32,249 nucleotides of DNA from Zelonia costaricensis (taxonomy: Eukaryota; Euglenozoa; Kinetoplastea; Trypanosomatida; Trypanosomatidae): NCBI GenBank assembly GCA_030849075.1, contig JASAOO010003414.1, forward strand, positions 25,001-57,249. The letters are read 5' to 3'. The notes below the pieces were generated by a model. It saw only the letters and a list, made by a program, of their open reading frames with translations. It had not been told where the DNA came from and ran no database searches. This document shows, one piece after another, positions 26,442 through 32,249 of this stretch. How positions within the stretch are numbered: the first letter of the stretch is position 1; each line of letters begins with the position of its first letter. Both the position numbers and the translations under genes were made by a program.

Positions 26442-27512
26442 TCACTCGTTGTTCTTGAGGAGCTTCTTGACTTCCTTCTTGGGCCACCAGTCGGGCAGCC
26501 GCGTGTGCACCGGGGTGCCATCGCGCAGCTGCAGGCCAGGCACCGTCTGCGTCGCCTTGTCGACGTACCGCAGCCGCAGCAAGCCAATGCCGACATCCCC
26601 GCACACACCCGTGACTTCCCCAATCTTCTCCTTCGCAGCGGTGAAGAGCGGCTCGCCGGCCTCGACTGCCCGTGGAGACGCGGCGCTGCCATCTGCCTGT
26701 GGTGAGCCAAACCGCAGCGGCACGGTCCGCTTGCGCGTCACGAGCATCACATGTGTGCGGTGGGTGAGCTCTTGCCCCACGTAGCAGCCCTTGTGGAAGC
26801 TGACCCCCTTCAGAAAGTCCAGGTTGCCCTCGAAGGGCAGGCTCTTGTTGTGGCGAAACACCTCGGGGCCTTCCCCGATGCCGCTACTGTACAGCAGTGA
26901 CGTGTACGGATCGGCCGAGGTCGGCGGCGGGGCCCACGTGGCGGACGCAACGCAGCGCCGCAGCTGCCACGTCGGCTGCGGCGGCGATGGGGAGGTGGAG
27001 GGCGGGGGAGAGAAGAAGAGCGCCTCGCCACGGGCATCAGTGAAGCACTCGGTGTGACGCTCCTGCAGGGTGGGCGGCAGCAGTGCGGGCTCGGCGCTTG
27101 CGCCCTGCGGCGCTTCTGCTTCGCCAGCCGGTGATGTCGTGCCGGTGGCGTTCGCCGGCAGAGCCTCCAGGGCGGCGACGACGGCGAGCTCCTGGCCGAC
27201 GTTCTCGATCTTCACCTTCTTGCGCATCTTGAGCTCGCACAGGTGCTCAAACAGGTCCTCGGCGCTGCGCTCGTGCACGTCGATGAGAATGGACGCCTGT
27301 CCCTCGTGTGTCAGCCGGCACTGGTACAGGTGCGCGTCGCACAGAACGCGGCCGGTGAAGTAGAGGAAGCAGCCGTACATACTGCCCGACGGTTGCAGCG
27401 TGCGCAGGTCGTTGGTGAAGACACCCTGCAGATACTCGTGCGCCTCCGTGCCGCGCACGCGCAGGAGGCGGCGGCTGGGCAGTCGGCACACAAACGGCAC
27501 CAGCGGCTTCAT
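26442..27512 (-). CDS. IBA57: IBA57-like mitochondrial Fe-S cluster assembly factor (YgfZ/GcvT family)
   Basis: The 356-residue protein has the YgfZ/IBA57 signature KGCYVGQEL (C243) followed by THVMLVTRKRTVPLRF. The N-terminal GcvT-like part includes RVRGTEAHEYLQGVFTNDLRTL and a GCFLYFTGRVLCDAHLY strand pair. IBA57 acts with ISCA1/2 in the mitochondrial matrix to make 4Fe-4S clusters for enzymes such as aconitase and lipoyl synthase; the conserved Cys is essential in relatives. The N-terminus (MKPLVPFVCRLPSRRLLRVRG) is basic, fitting a short presequence. Ala/Pro-rich inserts at about residues 115-145 and 170-185 lengthen it slightly. The start at 27512 is the Met just before the conserved part; the frame upstream to 27656 is repeat and leader. 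A pyrimidine tract lies directly before this ATG with no AG between, which is unusual. Confidence 0.92.
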   Translation of the reverse strand: MKPLVPFVCRLPSRRLLRVRGTEAHEYLQGVFTNDLRTLQPSGSMYGCFLYFTGRVLCDAHLYQCRLTHEGQASILIDVHERSAEDLFEHLCELKMRKKVKIENVGQELAVVAALEALPANATGTTSPAGEAEAPQGASAEPALLPPTLQERHTECFTDARGEALFFSPPPSTSPSPPQPTWQLRRCVASATWAPPPTSADPYTSLLYSSGIGEGPEVFRHNKSLPFEGNLDFLKGVSFHKGCYVGQELTHRTHVMLVTRKRTVPLRFGSPQADGSAASPRAVEAGEPLFTAAKEKIGEVTGVCGDVGIGLLRLRYVDKATQTVPGLQLRDGTPVHTRLPDWWPKKEVKKLLKNNE

Positions 27513-27963
27513 GACGGGCGATGGAGGGAGGGAGGGGGGAGGGAGGAACGCTAAGAGACTATTTATGTGTGTGTGTGTGTGTGTGTGTGGGATCAGTGGA
27601 GGTGTGCGCGAGTGGCGGGAACCTCTCGATGCCCCTCTGGTCTCTCTCTCTTTCACAGCGCGTGTGAACGGGGGAGCGCCGGGTTTACCTCAGCTTGTGG
27701 AGCACACAGAAGAGGGAACAAGTAGGGAGCGGAAAACACAGAGTCCCTCGAACACGGGACCGGTGCGCAGCCCACGTGCAGGCCAGCATCGTCTCGTCGC
27801 GAGGAGCGGCGATACGCAGCTGCGCAACGTAGGAGTGCGCGCCTTGTCTGCATCGATGCATAGACGACTCACAAGTGCAATCGGCACTTTATCCGCCTTT
27901 TTCTTGGTGACGTGTGTGCTCCCGGTGTCTGTGTGTGTGTGTGTGTTTGTGGAGGTGCATGCA
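27513..27963. other. Intergenic region between IBA57 and the split-MYND SET gene
   Basis: No gene is seen in about 450 bases. A GT repeat (27566-27590) gives CA in the IBA57 leader. A G/A-rich block at 27521-27547 is a pyrimidine tract next to the IBA57 ATG. The nearest upstream AG in the transcript is TTAG at 27552-27551. Another GT-rich block lies at about 27926-27952, just beyond the stop of the SET gene. Confidence 0.55.
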
Positions 27964-29751
27964 TCAGCGCGTGCACAGTGGGCACCGACACGCAAACCCG
28001 TAGTGGTCTTCGAGGTAGCGCCGTCGACGCGCGGCTGCCGCGGCGGTGTCGCGGTCGCCGAAATCGTCAACGCGAATGTAGCTCGTGAAGAGCTGCTCAC
28101 CCGCCTCGATGCCGCGCAGCGCGAAGACGGCGGCTGCGACGGCACCGCTTGTAGCCTGGAAGCAGACGTTGGGCTCGCAGCTGTGGTTCAACTTCGTCGC
28201 CCGGTCGTACAGAGCCACACCGGTGGCGTGCAGGCCGTCGCTGTGGCGGAGGCTGGTGTCGGCGAAGGTGCCATGGCCCGCTGCCGTAGCGAGCGCCGGT
28301 GTGCTGCGAGACCCTGCCGCATGCGGGTTCGCATCGTGAAAGAGCGCGTAGAGGCGGCGGAAGAGGAATGCCGCGTCTGCAGACATCACCGCCTCGTCAC
28401 CTTCACCGCGATGGACGTGTCCGTCAACTTGCAGCCAGCGGCACCACAGCGTGTAGAGCGGGCTGACCACGACGTACATGTGCGCGTTGGCGTTGGTCAG
28501 CCAGTACAGCTGGAGGTAGAGCTGCAAGGGGAACGCCTGAGACTGCACCGTCTCGAGGGCATCGCTGTTCACAAGTTGAACCAGGTGCACGTGGGGCTCC
28601 CGGTGCGCCGCAATGCCATCTGCACACACCCGTTCTTGCGAGTCTGCGTAAGCCTCTGCGCAGCACAGCAGCCACCACCACGTCAGGAGGTACCAGCTGA
28701 AGCGCAGCAGGGCGCGCTGCTCCGGTGACAGCAGCTGCATCGCCCCCTCCGCGTAGTCCACCAGCATCACCTCAAGGCGCTCGCGGAAGTCCACAGCCAC
28801 TCCCGCGGCCCCGCGCCTCAGCCACGCGACGAAGCCGCACGTCGCCTCTGGTGCCTCGACGGCGGTGAGGGTGCGATGAAGCTGCTTGGCGAGGAGGAGC
28901 GTAATGAGCCACACGCGCTCGTTGCAGCGGCGGGCGACGGCGTGCAGCGTGCACAGAGCGTGCCGCCGCGTCGGCCACGCGGCCTGGCGAAGCGCCAGCG
29001 ACGGGGCTTGACGCGCAAAGGCGAGAACGGCATCCGCCGAGGGGTACCGCAGCGCATCCACGAGCAGGTCCTCGTCCGGCGTCGTGGACGGCGATGCTGC
29101 GGTGGCTGGCTTCGTGGCGGCCTCTGGGTCAGCCCGCTGCGGCGGCCACAGCACGAACCGCCGCCCGTCGTCGCTCAGGCTGCGCGCCTCGCAGGTCGGG
29201 GAGCAGAAGCGCACGACGTGCTGCCGCGCCATCCCGTCCACCTCGACCGCGTACAGCGCGGTGGCTGCGTCCGGGGCTGGCGCTGAGGCCTGCTGCGGTG
29301 CTTGAGCGAGGTGCGAGAGGTGCAGCGCTTGCACGAGCGCCCACGTCGAGGAAGGCGGGGGTGACGGCGAGGGCTGCTGCTGCTGCGCGGTGGCCACCGC
29401 AGCTTCGGACTCGCGCTGCTGCAGGCGGTCCAGTCGCGCACACTCCTCCGCTAGAAATCCGAGGAGGGGCGCCCCACAGCCGAAGCAGCAGCGAAGCCGC
29501 TTCCACGCCGCGTCCTGCCACTCCTCTGCGCTGCGTGCGGTCTCGTCAGCGGGTGACGTGTTCCATGTCTCGTAGGACTGCGCAAACACCACCGGTGCCT
29601 CGCTCAGCACGCCGTCCCCGGCCTCGTACCGCCGCGTGGCGAAGGCCCCAACTCCTGTCTCGGCGTCCACCAGCTCCACGCGCAGGGGCGGGGGACGCGG
29701 CTGGGGGTGAAGGGGGCCCTCCGTGTCTTGTACTGTGACGGGGACGGGCAT
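27964..29751 (-). CDS. SET-domain protein with a split MYND-like zinc finger (SMYD/SET5-like)
   Basis: This 595-residue protein begins its SET fold at about residue 25 (VELVDAETGVGAFATRRYEAGD, compare GRGLFAT). The catalytic half is at the C-terminus: LNHSCEPNV with N522, H523, S524 and C525, then GIEAGEQLFTSYI, and post-SET cysteines in FACRCPLC near the end. A first MYND-type pair (C89/C92, CFGC) and a second pair (C183/C187, FCSPTC) are separated by about 90 residues of Gln/Ser/Pro/Ala-rich sequence, so the finger seems interrupted. A long Ala/Arg-rich helical region fills the middle. Lysine methyltransferase activity is expected from the intact NHSC motif, with unknown substrate. It is clearly distinct in sequence from the shorter SET/MYND protein in this window. 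The start at 29751 is the only Met before the conserved region. Confidence 0.88.
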   Translation of the reverse strand: MPVPVTVQDTEGPLHPQPRPPPLRVELVDAETGVGAFATRRYEAGDGVLSEAPVVFAQSYETWNTSPADETARSAEEWQDAAWKRLRCCFGCGAPLLGFLAEECARLDRLQQRESEAAVATAQQQQPSPSPPPSSTWALVQALHLSHLAQAPQQASAPAPDAATALYAVEVDGMARQHVVRFCSPTCEARSLSDDGRRFVLWPPQRADPEAATKPATAASPSTTPDEDLLVDALRYPSADAVLAFARQAPSLALRQAAWPTRRHALCTLHAVARRCNERVWLITLLLAKQLHRTLTAVEAPEATCGFVAWLRRGAAGVAVDFRERLEVMLVDYAEGAMQLLSPEQRALLRFSWYLLTWWWLLCCAEAYADSQERVCADGIAAHREPHVHLVQLVNSDALETVQSQAFPLQLYLQLYWLTNANAHMYVVVSPLYTLWCRWLQVDGHVHRGEGDEAVMSADAAFLFRRLYALFHDANPHAAGSRSTPALATAAGHGTFADTSLRHSDGLHATGVALYDRATKLNHSCEPNVCFQATSGAVAAAVFALRGIEAGEQLFTSYIRVDDFGDRDTAAAAARRRRYLEDHYGFACRCPLCTR

Positions 29752-30507
29752 GGGTGGCAGTCGCGCGCACGCCGCGCTGCGCGTCGCTGGCCCAGCAGTT
29801 CGACCCTTCCTCTCTCTTCTCTCTGTCAGGTTGTAGCGCGCGCGCCTGCCGGGGTTGGGTGGCGTTGGTGGAAAAGGGCGAGCGGGGAGCGCGATGCGCT
29901 TTTGTGTGTGTGTGTGTTTGTGTGGGCGGTGTGGTGCACCCCATGCACGGAGGAGAACGAGAAGGTGAAGAGCGTGAGAGAAGGCGCACCGCTACAACAA
30001 AGGAAGGAAGGGCTGGCAAAGAGGGGGATGGCGCAATGTGGTGCCTGCGCAGGTACGACTCCGCCCCCCTCCTGCACCCGAGCCAGCCTGACGTGGGCGA
30101 CGTGAAAGCCACCCCCCGCCCCCTTTGCTGCTCGCGCAGAAGGCGACGATGAGCGCCGCTCGATCCCCCCCCCGGCCGCCCTTCCCGCCGTTCGGGGCAA
30201 CGCCGCGCCTGTGCAGATATACTGTCTTCGCACACCGCATCCCTCAACATCAGCCAGGCAACGTGAGTGCTTCATCTCATCGCCTTGTTGTCGTCACTGC
30301 GCAACGAGAAATCTAAAGAGCCGGCGCTTGACGTGGCACGGCCAGACGCGCCCCTTCCCCCTTCTCTCTATTCCCTTCGCTCTATGCCTCTATTGCACCA
30401 GCCTCCCTGCGTGCTGCGACCGGACGGCGGCGCCCCTTCTTCACCGCAGGTGGGCCCTACATGAGGGTGGGGGTGGGGGGCAGCGCGGCCCCCGCCCTCT
30501 CCCCTCG
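29752..30507. other. Intergenic region: CGI-121 3' UTR and SET gene leader
   Basis: No gene is seen. Purine-rich stretches at about 29948-29985 and 29996-30033 are pyrimidine tracts in the transcript and may direct splicing to the SET gene, but the acceptor is not obvious. A GT repeat lies at about 29903-29922 and a C9 run at 30165-30173. Confidence 0.5.
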
Positions 30508-31353
30508 CTACGCCGCGCACGCAGCGAGCGCTGTGGTCACACACACCTCCAACACGTGCCAGCGGAGCCGGTGCGCCTTCTCTGCCTCTGTCGCGGCCCC
30601 GGCGCACACGCGGAGCTTGTCAGCACGGGTGAGGGTGCGCTGTGCGGCCATCAGCGTGGCCTCCGAGATGCTGTAGTACTGCAACAGCTTCTGGGCGTCG
30701 GCGAAGGGCAGCCCCGCACTGCTCCAGCACGGCGCCGTAGTGGGGCCTAGGGAATGTTCCGCTGCCCCGCTGTTGGTGTGCAGCACGCACGCGTGCACGG
30801 CCTCGTCCGTGGCGAGCTCGCCGTCGCCGGCGCCGCTCGGCCAGCTTGGCGCCGAGAAGGACGCGGCGCCGCTGCCGTGGGTGCCCGTCCACCCTGGAGC
30901 CCTGTAGATGATGGCGACGCTTGTGGTCTGCGGGCCGGGCGGCAGGACCTGCAGGATGCGGTCGAGGTTGTGCGAGAGCGAAAGGGCCGCGAAGATCTGC
31001 CGGCTGTTCGAGATGCGCCGCGGTGGTGGGGCCACGGTGGCAGCCGCCGTGCTCGACTCGCTGGTGGACGATGGAGGCGTCTGCACGGTGGTGGTCGTCG
31101 TGGCTACAGCGGACGCGCCGGGCGACGCGCCGTGCAGCAGCGGAGAGTGGGAGGACGGGGTGCGAGCCCCCACCACGTCGGCGCCGCCCTCTGACCGGAA
31201 CAGCGCCACGGCGAGCTGCAGCGATGACATGACAAAGGCGTGGTCAACCACAGCGGCGTCGATGTGGCGCCGCTTGAGCTCGGCGTGGATGGCGGCCGCG
31301 TTGGGGCAGTCGTGGTAGCAGCGCACCCGGAAGCTGCTTATTCTCAGCGGCAT
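30508..31353 (-). CDS. CGI121: CGI-121 / TPRKB-like subunit of the KEOPS (t6A tRNA) complex
   Basis: The 281-residue protein aligns by eye with human TPRKB in three blocks. Block one is IDAAVVDHAFVMSSLQLAVA (compare IDGSLINPTVIVDPFQILVA). Block two is NSRQIFAALSLSHNLDRIL (from N116) followed by TTSVAIIYR (compare IIFNLSPNNNISEAL, TSILIVYI). Block three is the C-terminal DAQKLLQYYSISEATLM helix (compare EVKKIYKLSSQEESIGTLL). CGI-121 binds the kinase Bud32 and the tRNA 3' end within KEOPS (Kae1, Bud32, Cgi121, Pcc1), which makes t6A at position 37 of ANN-decoding tRNAs. The family is usually about 175-200 residues. The extra length comes from a Ser/Thr/Pro-rich insert at about 58-115 and another of about 50 residues before block three. 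The frame is open to 31485, but the Met at 31353 starts the conserved part. Confidence 0.85.
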   Translation of the reverse strand: MPLRISSFRVRCYHDCPNAAAIHAELKRRHIDAAVVDHAFVMSSLQLAVALFRSEGGADVVGARTPSSHSPLLHGASPGASAVATTTTTVQTPPSSTSESSTAAATVAPPPRRISNSRQIFAALSLSHNLDRILQVLPPGPQTTSVAIIYRAPGWTGTHGSGAASFSAPSWPSGAGDGELATDEAVHACVLHTNSGAAEHSLGPTTAPCWSSAGLPFADAQKLLQYYSISEATLMAAQRTLTRADKLRVCAGAATEAEKAHRLRWHVLEVCVTTALAACAA

Positions 31354-32249
31354 GGCGATTGACGTGGAGTGATGCGTGTGATGCTTGTGCGTGTGTGTAT
31401 AGGAGGGGGGGGGCCAAGGTTCTAGTGTGTCGGAAGGGGGGAGAGAGTAGATACACTGCTGAGGACAGCTCAGTGGCTGGCTCAACTCGATTGTGCCTGT
31501 GCGGGTTGCGTGTGTGAGCTATTGTGTGTGTGTGTATGTGTGTATGTGTGTGTACGTAGCTAAGAAGCGCTGAAGAACGTGAAGAACAGAAAGGTCAGCG
31601 GGACGGATGTGGCGGATAGCGATCGAGAGCGGGGGAGAAGTGGATGTCTGGTGAGGGACGCAGTGAGACGTGAAGGCAGGCGAAATGAACCGGAACGCAC
31701 AACACACGTAAAACAAGCCTGCCGCCCTGCGCGCTCTAGTATGCCTCGATGCGTCACGAGAGGATGGGAAAAGGGACACGCAGGCAGCGGCCACGCGTCT
31801 TCCCCTCGTCGGAAGCCCCGCTGCGATGCAGAGCTGCAGTGATGCAGTGGTGTTGCACCCGTCATACGTGCCTGCCAGCGATGCACGGTGCGGGTTGTCG
31901 CAGACATCGTGGGGGAGGAAAGGAGAGAGGCAAGCGGACGCGTGTGTGTGTGTGTGCGTGCGTGCGTGTGTCCGTGCGTCTCATGGTGTGGCACGACGCC
32001 AAGCTTTGAAAGCGGCGCAAGGTGGCTCGAGGGACGACTGAGAAGGGGGATGAAGGAGCTGCACGGTGTGGCCATCACGGAATGGAGGAAAAGAAGAATG
32101 CTCATGAAGAAGGCCACCACGGCCACGCACGCTTCACGGCGATGGTGATGGAGCTTCCAAAGGTCTGCATATGTGTGTGTGTGCGTGTGTGCGTGAGGGG
32201 AGAGGGAAGAGCTGGAGGCAGAGCAAGGGCGCACCAAGCAGTGGGCAGT
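31354..32249. other. Region upstream of CGI-121, no gene seen
   Basis: The last 900 bases hold the CGI-121 leader and probably the 3' UTR of the next gene to the right, which is outside the window. GT-rich blocks occur at about 31388-31400, 31524-31554, 31940-31970 and 32170-32195. A G9 run is at 31405-31413. The 225-codon minus-strand frame across 31560-32237 is His/Thr/Ser-rich repeat translation. Confidence 0.5.
31422..31452 (-). promoter_or_regulatory. Predicted trans-splice acceptor of CGI-121
   Basis: The CU-rich tract (complement of about 31431-31452) is followed by TAG with its AG at 31423-31422, giving a 68-nt 5' UTR. A second C-run and an AG at 31385-31384 form an alternative nearer the ATG. 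Confidence 0.45.

Noticed and set aside
31560..32237. Minus-strand frame of 225 codons at the right end
   Set aside because: It contains repeat-derived His-Thr runs and Ser-rich sequence, with no domain; it is more likely leader or 3' UTR.

Overview
This window looks like a gene-dense nuclear chromosome segment of a trypanosomatid, most likely from the Leishmania/Leptomonas/Crithidia side of the family. All recognisable genes lie head-to-tail on the minus strand with no strand switch. None of them shows an intron. Coding DNA is very GC-rich. The gaps between genes are full of CA/GT repeats, G runs and long purine tracts on the plus strand, which are polypyrimidine tracts in the transcript. 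This is the expected layout of a polycistronic unit processed by trans-splicing and polyadenylation. I could not fix the genus or the chromosome. No tRNA, rRNA, transposon, CRISPR array or telomeric repeat was seen.

Transcription runs from high to low coordinates. In that order the genes are: a CGI-121 (KEOPS, tRNA t6A) homologue (31353-30508); a SET-domain protein with a split MYND-like finger (29751-27964); an IBA57/YgfZ-like Fe-S assembly factor (27512-26442); a 1596-residue multidomain protein kinase (25048-20258); a 5.6 kb stretch without a convincing gene; a Cdc20/Cdh1-type APC/C activator (14640-11995); a UBC12-type E2 (10381-9803); a membrane protein with a Tim17/22/23-like C-terminus (9216-7783); a SET/MYND methyltransferase (7194-6055); the TFIIH subunit SSL1/p44 (5266-3884); an unrecognised, possibly mitochondrial protein (3297-2470); a SpoU/TrmH RNA methyltransferase with a probable mitochondrial presequence (2124-649); and the first 24 codons of a further gene (72-1).

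As usual in trypanosomatids, neighbours do not form a pathway. Several are housekeeping factors (TFIIH, KEOPS, APC/C, NEDD8 conjugation), and three or four look mitochondrial. The most unusual gene is the kinase. It combines an N-terminal dual-acylation signal, two ZZ-like zinc fingers, an intact kinase domain with a CaMKK-like insert, leucine-rich repeats and a C-terminal region that fits a dual-specificity phosphatase fold whose catalytic Cys is replaced by Ser. The other stretch worth attention is the 5.6 kb interval downstream of this kinase, which contains one splice-acceptor-like site followed by small ORFs.

Splice acceptors were predicted by eye, as the first AG after a polypyrimidine tract in the transcript sense. 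No homology search, RNA data or structure prediction was available, so family names rest on motif recognition.
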